From: Candidatus Tayloriibacteriota bacterium
Lineage (GTDB): Bacteria > Patescibacteriota > Minisyncoccia > Phycocordibacterales > PALSA-1337
Assembly: GCA_903893855.1 (NCBI GenBank)
Contig: CAITNV010000021.1
Coordinates: 1 to 32,786 of the forward strand
DNA length: 32,786 nt
Direction: 5' to 3'
Position numbers and translations under genes: made by a program
Notes under the pieces: generated by a model
Databases searched by the model: none
What the model was told of the DNA's origin: nothing
The model's input: only the letters and a program-made list of their open reading frames with translations
In this document: piece after piece, positions 25,431 to 32,786 of the stretch
Layout: each line of letters opens with the position of its first letter
How positions within the stretch are numbered: the stretch's first letter is position 1

Positions 25431-26140
25431 TATTTTGAACTTGTTGTCGATGCTTTCGCAGACACGGCTACAGTCGCTGCATCGTCGATCACTTTCTTAA
25501 ATGCATCATATCCTTGAGGGATAACGATACGAGTGCCGTTTACAAAGAACGTCGGAGTATATGAAAGATCATTTGCAACTGACTCTTGATACCCATTTGA
25601 TACGACATCCGCCACCGCAGTCGAACTATAGTCTTTATAGAATGTTGTCGTGCTAATTCCTATTGCAGTAGCATATCCGAGATAAATAGATGTCGGGTCG
25701 CTATTGTCTTGCCATTCTGCATAGTTGGCGAAGAGTTTATCGTGCATTTCCCAGAATTTACCCTGAAGACCCGCAGCTTGTGCAGCACGTGCTGAGCTTA
25801 CTGCGTTCTGGTGTTGTGGCAATGGGAAATATCGATATGCGAAATACACCTTACCCCCTTCTGCAGCTAAGAGCTGTGTGATAAGTGGAGCATAAGTCTG
25901 ACATGCTGGGCACTGAAAATCAGCATACTCGACGATCGTAACTGGCGCTGAACTCGAACCAATCGTCCAATCGGCTGAACTAATAGGCTTATTAAGTGCA
26001 ATTGGGCTGGAAGGATTAGTTGCTTGACCGGGAGCTTTGTTCCCCGCAGCGACGAGTCCCCAGATTATAAGGCCTAAAATAACGATAAAGATTCCCCAAT
26101 TAAAGAAGCGCTGTAATTTTGAAGTATTTTGTTGATTCAT
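25430..26140 (-). CDS. DsbA-like thiol:disulfide oxidoreductase
   Basis: 236 aa from the ATG at 26138-26140. The track adds 16 codons upstream, across the promoter, so I reject that start. After a short polar N-terminus a membrane anchor (FFNWGIFIVILGLIIWGLVAAG) is followed by a Ser/Pro linker and a DsbA/DsbG-like thioredoxin fold (DSBA_4 type): TIVEYADFQCPACQTYAPL with the CPAC active site, and YTPTFFVNG with the cis-Pro. It should introduce disulfides into exported proteins, such as the Cys-containing pilins. Translationally coupled to VKOR (TAATG). It is divergent from the PAP2 gene. Confidence 0.93.
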   Translation of the reverse strand: MNQQNTSKLQRFFNWGIFIVILGLIIWGLVAAGNKAPGQATNPSSPIALNKPISSADWTIGSSSAPVTIVEYADFQCPACQTYAPLITQLLAAEGGKVYFAYRYFPLPQHQNAVSSARAAQAAGLQGKFWEMHDKLFANYAEWQDNSDPTSIYLGYATAIGISTTTFYKDYSSTAVADVVSNGYQESVANDLSYTPTFFVNGTRIVIPQGYDAFKKVIDDAATVAVSAKASTTSSK

Positions 26141-26146
26141 GTGGCG

Positions 26147-26155
26147 ATTATAACA
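26147..26155 (-). promoter_or_regulatory. dsbA-VKOR promoter, extended -10, leaderless spacing
   Basis: Minus-strand TGT-TATAAT is followed by CGCCAC and then the ATG at 26140: exactly 6 nt. Predicted leaderless. It sits back to back with the PAP2 promoter in a 42-bp divergent gap. Confidence 0.72.
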
Positions 26156-26170
26156 TAAACGTAATAGATG

Positions 26171-26176
26171 TATAAT
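26171..26176 (+). promoter_or_regulatory. PAP2 gene promoter -10, leaderless spacing
   Basis: TATAAT followed by ACAGTG and the ATG at 26183: exactly 6 nt. A TG directly abuts the hexamer, one base closer than a standard extended -10. The track's ATG at 26168 lies upstream of this box, so it cannot be used from this promoter. Confidence 0.65.
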
Positions 26177-26182
26177 ACAGTG

Positions 26183-26845
26183 ATGCAATTTATAACCCCA
26201 GAATATGCCCGCGAATACAAGAGCTGTTTCATCGACAAATCCTATGTGGTGTCACTTATCCTTTCTATAGTATTTTTAGGTGGAGCGCTCGCGATTAACT
26301 ATTACGCGACCCACTATGCGACGGAGCGAGCCGGTAACCCCGTAAGTGACCTTGTTCTCGATAATATCCGTGTATACGATATCGATGGCGCTGCAGTGTA
26401 TGGACCCGTCGTACTATGGCTTGCGGTCACGATACTCTGTCTTCTTCAACCGAAAGTCATTCCTTTTGTTTTAAAGACGATAGCGCTCTTTATCATCGTA
26501 CGTTCTGGCTTCGTAACACTTACGCATTTAGGACCGATTCCTAATCGTATCGTAAATAGCGATGCGCCAGCGTTCCTTCAGGCATTTACCTTTGGTAATG
26601 ACTTTTTCTTTTCGGGACATACTGGCCTGCCATTCCTCATGGCGCTTATTTTCTGGGCAAAGCCTTTGGTGCGATATTTCTTCATTATCACTTCATTTAT
26701 ATTCGGGATCATTATGCTCGCTGCACATCTCCACTATTCTATTGATGTAGTATCGGCGTTCTTTATTACCTATAGCATATTCCATATTGCTCGCGATGTG
26801 ATATTTAAAAAAGATTTTACTCGTTTTAATCAAGCACAGAAATAA
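26183..26845 (+). CDS. PAP2-type membrane protein, sphingomyelin-synthase-like motif
   Basis: 220 aa from the second ATG; the first (26168) lies before the -10 box. Several hydrophobic helices (about 24-45, 75-95, 100-120, 150-195). Active-site motifs: NDFFFSGHTGLPF (His in SGHT) and AHLHYSIDVVSAFFITY (His and Asp), the H-H-D arrangement of the PAP2_C group that includes sphingomyelin synthases and related lipid phosphatases/phosphotransferases. A lipid headgroup transferase or lipid phosphatase acting on the outer face is likely; substrate not assignable. The three catalytic residues seem present. It converges on macB with only 16 nt between stops and no terminator. Confidence 0.82.
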   Translation: MQFITPEYAREYKSCFIDKSYVVSLILSIVFLGGALAINYYATHYATERAGNPVSDLVLDNIRVYDIDGAAVYGPVVLWLAVTILCLLQPKVIPFVLKTIALFIIVRSGFVTLTHLGPIPNRIVNSDAPAFLQAFTFGNDFFFSGHTGLPFLMALIFWAKPLVRYFFIITSFIFGIIMLAAHLHYSIDVVSAFFITYSIFHIARDVIFKKDFTRFNQAQK

Positions 26846-26861
26846 TACTACGTTAGAGAAA

Positions 26862-28100
26862 TTACTCATATCGCAATGCTTCGATCGGACTCTTCTTTGA
26901 CGCTTTATATGCAGGATAACTTCCAAATACAAGACCAACAAGCGCCGAGACGCCAAAACCTAATATAGCTCCAAGCCAAGGAAACACGAATTGCCAATTA
27001 AGATGAAGACCTGCGGACAAGATATATGAAATAATATATGCGAGCGAAGAACCGAGAATGATTCCAACGAGTCCTCCAATACCGGTCAAAAAAACTGCTT
27101 CAAAGAGGAACTGCGTGAGAATATCGCTATTCGTCGCACCAAGCGCTTTTCGCAGACCGATCTCTCGTGTTCGTTCGGTCACCGCTACAAGCATAATATT
27201 CATGATACCGATACCACCGACGAAAAGCGCGATGGATGCCATAGCCACAAGGAACCATGTAAGTGCTGTAGTTATAGTGCCGAGTCGATTCGCTAGGTCC
27301 TGCTGAGTCTGCACCGTGAAGTCATCCTTAGTCGGATCCGTAATGCCGTGCGATTCTTCAAGTGTGAGACGAATGTCATTAGAGGTCACGGGTACTGCGG
27401 CATCAGACACTGCCTGCATAATAACTCTATTAAAATAATTCGTACCCAGAATATAATTCTGCGCAGTCGTATACGGCATGATTACCATGCTGTCAAAGTT
27501 AAATAATGTACCACCGCCAGAAGCCGGCAATATACCCACAACTTTAAAATTCCTGCCTTTAATTTTAACTTTCTGCCCAACAGGATCTGTTCCATCAAAG
27601 AGATGCTCGACGACTTTATTACCCAAGACCACAACATCATTACTTGATGTCACATCATCGCTCGTAAAGAAATAACCTTTCGATGGATTCAAGCTAAAAA
27701 TGCTTGCAATAAGGTCGGTCGCTCCGAATATACTCACTGAATATGCATTTGATTGATACGAAGCAGTCTCTGCACCGAGCACGGTTGGCATAATGGAAAC
27801 AAGCCCTGGGACATTGGCTTTTTTACTTAAAGCAACGATGTCAGCCGGCTTCAATGAATCACTAAAGAGCTGTGCGGTGTCAGATGGACCGGTTGGTTCA
27901 CGCCCGGGGATAACTGCAATGGTGTTAGTTCCCAGACCTTGTACTTCTCCAAGAATAAGATTCTGTGCTCCAGCGCCCAGTGACATTACGAGCATGATCG
28001 CAGTAATACCAATCACAATACCGATAATAGTAAGTATCGAACGAGATCGATTCGTTCGTAGGCCAGTTATCGCTGTTTTTACAATGTGTTTTATGGTCAT
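26862..28100 (-). CDS. MacB-like ABC transporter permease (FtsX fold)
   Basis: 412 aa. N-terminal helix (SILTIIGIVIGITAIMLVMSLG), a large extracytoplasmic MacB_PCD domain (about 45-275), then three helices with the FtsX-domain signature IGIMNIMLVAVTERTREIGLRKALGAT. It ends with the typical SPIEALRYE. Full-length, no fused ATPase. Its start overlaps the ATPase stop by 1 nt (TAATG). Together with the upstream ATPase and fusion protein it forms a MacAB-type mechanotransmission exporter for peptides, lipids or toxins; substrate unknown. Confidence 0.92.
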   Translation of the reverse strand: MTIKHIVKTAITGLRTNRSRSILTIIGIVIGITAIMLVMSLGAGAQNLILGEVQGLGTNTIAVIPGREPTGPSDTAQLFSDSLKPADIVALSKKANVPGLVSIMPTVLGAETASYQSNAYSVSIFGATDLIASIFSLNPSKGYFFTSDDVTSSNDVVVLGNKVVEHLFDGTDPVGQKVKIKGRNFKVVGILPASGGGTLFNFDSMVIMPYTTAQNYILGTNYFNRVIMQAVSDAAVPVTSNDIRLTLEESHGITDPTKDDFTVQTQQDLANRLGTITTALTWFLVAMASIALFVGGIGIMNIMLVAVTERTREIGLRKALGATNSDILTQFLFEAVFLTGIGGLVGIILGSSLAYIISYILSAGLHLNWQFVFPWLGAILGFGVSALVGLVFGSYPAYKASKKSPIEALRYE

Positions 28101-28828
28101 TATTTTACAAGATCATCAGATGCTTTAAGTCTGCGAGCGACCTTTGTGTCACTCTCTATCTCTCCATCGATGAGACGGATGATACGCTCAGAGTGTTCGG
28201 CTGTGGAAGTCTCGTGGGTAATAAGAATGATAGTTCTCCCCTGTCGTTCATTGAGGTCTTGAATGATTGACATGACATTCTTGCCGGATTTCGAATCGAG
28301 ATTACCCGTCGGTTCATCGGCGAATATTACATCAGGATTAGTAACGAGTGCACGAGCAATAGCCACACGCTGTTTCTCTCCACCTGAGAGCTCTGCTGGC
28401 TCATGCTCCATTCTGTGTCCCAAACCAACGGCTTCGATGGCGGCACGGGCCTTTTCATCCCATTGCGCTTCTGGTATATCTGAATACGCGAGTGGCAATT
28501 TAACATTCTCGAGCACCGACGTTCGAGCGAGAAGATTGAAAGCTTGGAAAACAAAACCAATCTTTTCATTGCGCATTTTGGCGAGCTCGTCACCTGTGTA
28601 AGATAAAATATTTTTACCATCAAAAATGTAACTACCTTTACTTGGAGTATCGAGAAGACCGAGCAAATGAAGTAGTGTCGATTTACCTGAACCGGATGGA
28701 CCCATAATCGCCAAGAATTCACCCTTCCTTACCGAGAAGCTCACATCCCGAAGAGCAACGGTCTGAGCTTCCGCATCTCCGTCTTGGTACGTCTTTCGTA
28801 AATGTTTAACCTCGATAATATTGGTCAT
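28100..28828 (-). CDS. ABC transporter ATPase, MacB/LolD type
   Basis: 242 aa, complete nucleotide-binding domain. Walker [11 protein letters not shown] (about 42), Q-loop VFQAFNLL, signature [15 protein letters not shown], Walker [17 protein letters not shown] and switch His in LITHE. The [15 protein letters not shown] segment is typical of the LolD/MacB/FtsE group. It powers the downstream permease from the cytoplasmic side. It starts in a TAATG overlap with the fusion-protein stop and ends in a TAATG overlap with the permease start, so all three genes are translationally coupled. Confidence 0.95.
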   Translation of the reverse strand: MTNIIEVKHLRKTYQDGDAEAQTVALRDVSFSVRKGEFLAIMGPSGSGKSTLLHLLGLLDTPSKGSYIFDGKNILSYTGDELAKMRNEKIGFVFQAFNLLARTSVLENVKLPLAYSDIPEAQWDEKARAAIEAVGLGHRMEHEPAELSGGEKQRVAIARALVTNPDVIFADEPTGNLDSKSGKNVMSIIQDLNERQGRTIILITHETSTAEHSERIIRLIDGEIESDTKVARRLKASDDLVK

Positions 28829-30369
28829 TAGATTTTGGTATCCACCACAACTTTATCACCTGCGGCGACACCAGAGAGTATTTCTATAGTTCCATCAGAA
28901 CCTCGTAAGCCTACTTTAACTGGAACGGTCTTGTATGTAGATCCGTCTGCATTTAACAATCTAACCTTCTTTGTCCCGCTATTTGTGACAACCGCTCGAT
29001 ATGGGATATTAACTACATTATGTACTTGATGCGTAAGAATATCGGTATTTGCTGTCATACCAGAAAGTATTCGAGAATCTGACTGATCGAAGTAAAGCGT
29101 CACCTTGTATGTCGGTACACCCTGAAGAACAGTCTCTGCAGGATCAATACTTACGACATGCGATTTAAAAGTCACATCAGAACCATATGCATCGAGCGTT
29201 ACCGAAGCGGTGTCGCTCGCAACAATCTTGGCAATGTCAGCTTCTGGTACAAATGCCTCTATTTTATAGACTCCTTTATTAATAACCCCGAAGCTCACTT
29301 GTCCTGCTTGAACAAATTCCCCAACTTTAGGATCTGCGCGACTGACGATACCGTCGATAGGTGCTACAAGTGTGTCTTGATTGAGCGTAGCTTGATAAAG
29401 TGCCACTTGAGCAGACTGGGCGGCTATAGCATCCTTTGAAGAACCAGCATTACTTAAGGTAAATTGACTATTTGCCGAGCTAAGTGCAGAGGTTGCATTT
29501 GCAAGTGTATTTGAAGCAGTTGTAATAGATGTTATACCGCTATTAACCCCCGCCGAAGCGGAATTGACTGCTGCGACATAACTATCAATTAACTGTTGCG
29601 ATAGATTAGAACCGCTGGGAGACAATACATTTACAATACTCGTAAGGTGTAATAAGAAATTCTTTATGACTGCGAGGTGTTGTGACGATCGATTAAGAAG
29701 TGTTGAAACAGAACTTGATGATGAGGCAGAACCATTTATTGCATTAATTTCAGTCTGCCACTGCAATAATTCTCCAGAAGCGTTTAATCGATCTTGATTA
29801 ATAGATACTTGAATCTGCTGAGACTGAGTCGGGACATTGAGCGTAGGATTAACGCTCTGCGGGTTGGTAAAAAGCTTATCCGCATAATTATTAAGTGAGC
29901 TCTGTGCAGTTACGAATGCCTCATTGTACGTATTAACCGCCGCTTGCGTAGCATTCGTAAGTGCGACTTGTGCAGATAGAACTTGCGCTTGATCTGCGGC
30001 ATATTCTTCAGGTCGAAGTCCACGAGTCATATCAGAGAGTTTTGCTTGTGCAGATGTAAGTGCGGCTCTATCAGTTGCACTATTTAAAGCAGCTAGTACA
30101 TCGCCAGTTTTAACCTGATCTCCTACCGCAACGTTTCGGAGTGCGAGTACGCCGCTCTTTTGGAAAGAAAGATCGGCTTTATCAACAGGCACTACCTGTC
30201 CTGTTACGCTCACAGTCTCAGTCACATCGCCAACTGTTGCAGTTGCGAATTGTAGAGCTGTAGATCCTGCAGTTCGAGCACGCACAATAAGTACGATAAT
30301 AATCAGTAAAATAATACCGAAAGTAATCGTATACTTCCTTTTTCCTTTTTTAAAAATAGTAATAGCCAT
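28828..30369 (-). CDS. MacA-like periplasmic adaptor / membrane fusion protein
   Basis: 513 aa against about 370 for E. coli MacA. One N-terminal membrane helix (ITFGIILLIIIVLIVRA), a biotinyl-lipoyl half-motif (VALRNVAVGDQVKTGDVLAALN, about 75-95), a very long helical-hairpin region (about 100-345) rich in Ala/Ser/Gln, the second lipoyl half (LVAPIDGIVSRADPKVGEFVQAGQ), then beta-barrel and membrane-proximal domains ending GLRGSDGTIEILSGVAAGDKVVVD. The hairpin is clearly longer than usual, perhaps to span a thick cell envelope, since no outer-membrane TolC is expected here (inference). First gene of the three-gene transporter operon with its own promoter. Confidence 0.9.
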   Translation of the reverse strand: MAITIFKKGKRKYTITFGIILLIIIVLIVRARTAGSTALQFATATVGDVTETVSVTGQVVPVDKADLSFQKSGVLALRNVAVGDQVKTGDVLAALNSATDRAALTSAQAKLSDMTRGLRPEEYAADQAQVLSAQVALTNATQAAVNTYNEAFVTAQSSLNNYADKLFTNPQSVNPTLNVPTQSQQIQVSINQDRLNASGELLQWQTEINAINGSASSSSSVSTLLNRSSQHLAVIKNFLLHLTSIVNVLSPSGSNLSQQLIDSYVAAVNSASAGVNSGITSITTASNTLANATSALSSANSQFTLSNAGSSKDAIAAQSAQVALYQATLNQDTLVAPIDGIVSRADPKVGEFVQAGQVSFGVINKGVYKIEAFVPEADIAKIVASDTASVTLDAYGSDVTFKSHVVSIDPAETVLQGVPTYKVTLYFDQSDSRILSGMTANTDILTHQVHNVVNIPYRAVVTNSGTKKVRLLNADGSTYKTVPVKVGLRGSDGTIEILSGVAAGDKVVVDTKI

Positions 30370-30390
30370 ATTTTGTTTGTTACTCTACCT

Positions 30391-30399
30391 ATTATACCA
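30391..30399 (-). promoter_or_regulatory. macA operon promoter, extended -10
   Basis: Minus-strand TGG-TATAAT lies 21 nt before the macA ATG, predicting a 5' UTR of about 14 nt. No clear -35 or Shine-Dalgarno motif. An imperfect GTCC/GGAC hairpin lies just upstream. Confidence 0.62.
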
Positions 30400-30413
30400 C
30401 GTCCATAGACGGA

Positions 30414-31385
30414 CTAGAGAAGCGGGTTAATAGCCTTGCCCGTCTCGAGAAAGCTAATCACATTTGATGCCGCAGCGACCGCCATTTCATTACGTGCTGT
30501 CGGACGAGCAGAGGCAATGTGTGGGGTAAGGATAACATTCGTAAGGTCAGCAAGCCCTGAAGATAGCTTCGGCTCAAATTCAAATACATCAAGGCCAGCA
30601 CCGGCAATCTGCTTATTCTGCAATGCTTTAACAAGAGCAACTTCATCGATCACCGGCCCGCGCGCTGTATTCACAATGAGAGCCGTCGGTTTCATGAGCT
30701 TGAGGCGATCTTCATTGATGAGGTGTCGGGTGGCATTATTAAGTGGTACATGAATCGTGACGATATCGCTCATTTTCAAGACCTCCTCAAGTGAAGGTAT
30801 GAATTCTGCTCCAGAATTCTTCTCGATTGACGGGTTCCGGACAATGTCATAATAGACCACGCGCATACCAAAAGAATGCCCAGCCATCTCTGCCACCTTC
30901 TCGCCGATTTTACCCGTGCCCACGATGCCGACAGTTTTTCCATTAAGATCCGTGCCAATAAGGAGCGAAGGTGACCAGCCTTTATATTTACCTTCTTTAA
31001 CAAAACGGTCTCCTTCTACGAGTCGCGTAGATAGAGCGAGAATAAGAGCCATAGCATGTTCGGCTACACAGTATGAAGATGTACCTGCGGCATTAGTGAG
31101 AGTTACTCCACGGTCTTTAGCATCTTTACTATTAAAATTATCGAAACCAACCGCATAGTTCGCAAAAATCTTCGCCGTCGGGACAGCATCAAACACTTCG
31201 CTGTCGATAGGATCAGTAGGAAGTGTAATGACAGCATCGTAAGGCTGTGCTTTAACTGAAGCGATAATATCCTCTTTGGTTGGAGGATCGATATATGGCG
31301 CCACATCTACCTCATACCCCTTATCTCGAAGCATGGTAATGCCAATATCCGGAATTGCACGTGTTATACAAATTTTTTTATTCAT
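30414..31385 (-). CDS. D-isomer-specific 2-hydroxyacid dehydrogenase (glycerate/glyoxylate reductase-like)
   Basis: 323 aa from the Met18 of the track ORF. The track start (31436) and Met16 lie upstream of or inside the predicted transcript start; MNKKICITRA is a typical family opening. NAD(P)-binding motif GIVGTGKIGEKVAEMAGHSFGMRVVYYD (about 148-175); catalytic Arg in NTARGPVIDE, Glu in GLDVFEFEP, His in LTPHIASA. These features fit the glyoxylate/hydroxypyruvate reductase (GyaR) group, but lactate or other 2-hydroxyacids are possible. Cytoplasmic. Its stop is 44 nt upstream of the macA start, with the macA promoter between, so they are separate units. It is divergent from the NDH-2 gene. 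Confidence 0.9.
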   Translation of the reverse strand: MNKKICITRAIPDIGITMLRDKGYEVDVAPYIDPPTKEDIIASVKAQPYDAVITLPTDPIDSEVFDAVPTAKIFANYAVGFDNFNSKDAKDRGVTLTNAAGTSSYCVAEHAMALILALSTRLVEGDRFVKEGKYKGWSPSLLIGTDLNGKTVGIVGTGKIGEKVAEMAGHSFGMRVVYYDIVRNPSIEKNSGAEFIPSLEEVLKMSDIVTIHVPLNNATRHLINEDRLKLMKPTALIVNTARGPVIDEVALVKALQNKQIAGAGLDVFEFEPKLSSGLADLTNVILTPHIASARPTARNEMAVAAASNVISFLETGKAINPLL

Positions 31386-31391
31386 ATCCAT

Positions 31392-31397
31392 AGTATA
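31392..31397 (-). promoter_or_regulatory. Hydroxyacid dehydrogenase promoter -10, leaderless spacing
   Basis: Minus-strand TATACT is followed by ATGGAT and then the ATG at 31385: exactly 6 nt. It decides the start choice MNKK over MDMNKK and over the long track ORF. Confidence 0.65.
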
Positions 31398-31447
31398 TAA
31401 GACAAAGCGAAAGTGAAAAAGCCTCCTTGTATGCACATAGCTTTTAT

Positions 31448-31456
31448 TGCTAAACT
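31448..31456 (+). promoter_or_regulatory. NDH-2 gene promoter, extended -10, leaderless spacing
   Basis: TGC-TAAACT is followed by AAGCCA and the ATG at 31463: exactly 6 nt. A TTGTAT 18 nt further up may be a -35. Predicted leaderless. Confidence 0.65.
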
Positions 31457-31462
31457 AAGCCA

Positions 31463-32731
31463 ATGAATTCAACAAATAATCAAAAAATCCCTCATATCGT
31501 CGTCCTCGGAGCTGGCTTCGGTGGAGTCTATGTAACTAAAAAGATGCTCCACGCTGTTCGGGCAGGCTTGATTGATGTGACTATCGTTAATCGAACCAAT
31601 TATTTCCTCTTTACTCCCCTACTCCACGAAGTCGCAACAGGGGCACTTTCGCCTACATGCGTCGCTGAACCTTTACGCGAAGTATTCCATGGAACCAAAG
31701 TACGTGTAGTCCAAGGAAATGTCGATTCTATTAATACCGCAAATAAAACCGTCACCATATCTGGTAACCCGATAGCGTATGATTCTCTCGTCATAGCAAC
31801 CGGCGCTGAGACCAACTATTATGGAATTGCGGGGGCACAGGAGAATACACTTCCTTTGAAAAATCTCTACGACGCTGCGCGAATACGATCTGTTATTATT
31901 GATAGATTCGAAAAAGCAGCGACGACGAAAGATAAGAGCGAAAAAGAAAGTCTTCTATCATTCGCCGTAGTTGGAGGTGGAGCAACTGGAGTAGAAATGG
32001 CGGCTGAACTAGCAGAATTCGTCGCGGGAATATCGGAGCGCTATTATAGTATTCACGATTGCACACCAGAGATCGCAAAGGTGAGCATCGTTGATACTGG
32101 ACCAGAACTTTTGCAAATGTTTGCGCCGAGCTTACGTAAAGCTGCCGAGAATCGCCTCATCAAAGCAGGTGTAGCTGTATACCACAATAGTGCAGTTACC
32201 TCAGTCACACCGGAGGGATTAACGCTCGCAAATTCCACAACCATCCCCGCTAAGACCGTGATCTGGTCTGCTGGTGTGAAGGCTATTATTCCAAAATTCG
32301 AAGATATACAGCCGACACTGGTGAAGGGTCGCATATCGGTTAATAATTTTTTCCAAATGTTGAATAGTGAGAACGTCATAAGCGACATTTTCGTTCTCGG
32401 AGATGTGGCGTCATACCCTACCCCATTACCAATGCTTGCGCAGGTTGCTGAAGGACAAGCAGCCACTGTGGCTAAGAATATTTGTGCGCAAGTTAGTGGT
32501 CGGCCACTCGCAGGCTTTACCTACAAGTCAAAAGGAAGCATGGTATCTGTCGGACAATGGTTCGCAATCGGTGAAATATTTTCAATGAAAATCAGCGGTC
32601 GTATTACATGGTGGATGTGGCGCACAGTTTATCTCTTCAAATTTGCTTCATTCAAAAAACGCGTACGAATCATGTTTGAATGGACACTCGAACTATTCTT
32701 CCCACGAGATATTACGAAAATTATTAACTAG
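31463..32731 (+). CDS. Type II NADH dehydrogenase-like flavoprotein
   Basis: 422 aa, the length of bacterial NDH-2. FAD-binding VVLGAGFGGVYV (about 13-24), TPLLHEVATGALSP, IATGAE, NADH-binding FAVVGGGATGVEMAAELAEF (about 167-186), and the second FAD motif VLGDVASYP. The quinone-site motif usually reads AQxAxQ; here it is AQVAEGQ, so the second Gln is shifted by one. The C-terminal ITWWMWRTVYLFKFASFKKRVRIMFEWTLELFF is an amphipathic/hydrophobic membrane anchor. It oxidises NADH without pumping protons and reduces quinone; sulfide:quinone-type relatives are less likely given the NDH-2 motifs. It could share a quinone pool with VKOR. Divergent from the hydroxyacid dehydrogenase. Confidence 0.9.
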   Translation: MNSTNNQKIPHIVVLGAGFGGVYVTKKMLHAVRAGLIDVTIVNRTNYFLFTPLLHEVATGALSPTCVAEPLREVFHGTKVRVVQGNVDSINTANKTVTISGNPIAYDSLVIATGAETNYYGIAGAQENTLPLKNLYDAARIRSVIIDRFEKAATTKDKSEKESLLSFAVVGGGATGVEMAAELAEFVAGISERYYSIHDCTPEIAKVSIVDTGPELLQMFAPSLRKAAENRLIKAGVAVYHNSAVTSVTPEGLTLANSTTIPAKTVIWSAGVKAIIPKFEDIQPTLVKGRISVNNFFQMLNSENVISDIFVLGDVASYPTPLPMLAQVAEGQAATVAKNICAQVSGRPLAGFTYKSKGSMVSVGQWFAIGEIFSMKISGRITWWMWRTVYLFKFASFKKRVRIMFEWTLELFFPRDITKIIN

Positions 32732-32754
32732 CTAATCAAGACAATCGGTATGTA

Positions 32755-32784
32755 GTAAAACAGCCTAATATGGGCCTATTTTAC
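32755..32784 (+). terminator. Possible imperfect hairpin terminator after NDH-2
   Basis: GTAAAA / TTTTAC outer arms with a partly paired AGCC / GGCCT core (one mismatch, one bulge) lie 23 nt after the NDH-2 stop. The window ends 2 nt later, so a T-tract cannot be checked beyond TATTTTAC. Confidence 0.35.
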
Positions 32785-32786
32785 AG

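Noticed and set aside
26141-26188. Upstream extension of the DsbA-like ORF (MHHCIIHLL...)
   Set aside because: It overlaps the divergent promoters and runs into the PAP2 coding region; the signal anchor follows Met17 directly.
32053-32466. 137-aa antisense ORF inside the NDH-2 gene
   Set aside because: Lies opposite conserved FAD/NADH motifs; no promoter or domain.

Overview
The window looks like chromosomal DNA of a candidate-phyla-radiation bacterium (Patescibacteria, probably Parcubacteria). This is inferred from gene content and style: a compact, rather AT-rich layout, genes abutting or overlapping by a few bases, no recognisable Shine-Dalgarno sites, a trigger factor without its PPIase domain, a type IV pilus operon with very large minor pilins, and rplK not followed by rplA. 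No species can be assigned from sequence reading alone. I see no tRNA, rRNA, IS element, prophage or CRISPR array, and no gene-free stretch longer than about 300 bases.

Layout. 1-1970 (-): 5' part of rnhA, cut by the window edge, downstream of recJ. 2021-2386 (+): a HIT-family protein, divergent from recJ. 2389-4350 (-): tpiA-pgk, lower glycolysis. 4387-11295 (-): a five-gene type IV pilus operon (pilB ATPase, pilC platform, then three pilin-like proteins, two of them unusually large). 11362-14645 (+): nusA, two small exported or membrane proteins, and tig, closed by a perfect hairpin terminator. 14707-18300 (-): CYTH protein, dcd, thyA, glyA. 18399-18911 (+): a DHFR-like gene. 18916-20130 (-): secE (58 aa, below the cutoff of the ORF track), nusG, rplK. 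20247-22897 (-): RlmI-like methyltransferase, folD, SIMPL protein. 22967-25024 (+): membrane GT2 glycosyltransferase and an anchored thioredoxin-like protein. 24969-26140 (-): dsbA-like gene and VKOR. 26183-26845 (+): PAP2-type membrane phosphatase/transferase. 26862-30369 (-): a MacAB-like transporter (fusion protein, ATPase, permease). 30414-31385 (-): D-2-hydroxyacid dehydrogenase. 31463-32731 (+): type II NADH dehydrogenase-like flavoprotein.

How the genes work together. GlyA, ThyA, DHFR and FolD with a dCTP deaminase make a near-complete dTMP/one-carbon folate cycle. The thioredoxin-like protein, VKOR and DsbA form an extracytoplasmic disulfide-bond set, and VKOR and NDH-2 would share a quinone pool. 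The pilus operon supplies assembly ATPase, platform and a minor-pilin set, but major pilin, prepilin peptidase and retraction ATPase are not here.

The most interesting signal is in the promoters. In three divergent gene pairs (recJ/HIT, dsbA/PAP2, hydroxyacid dehydrogenase/NDH-2) a -10 box lies almost exactly 6 nt from the start codon (8 nt for HIT), which predicts leaderless mRNAs. Together with the lack of Shine-Dalgarno motifs this suggests a largely SD-independent initiation regime, and it corrects several start codons in the ORF track.
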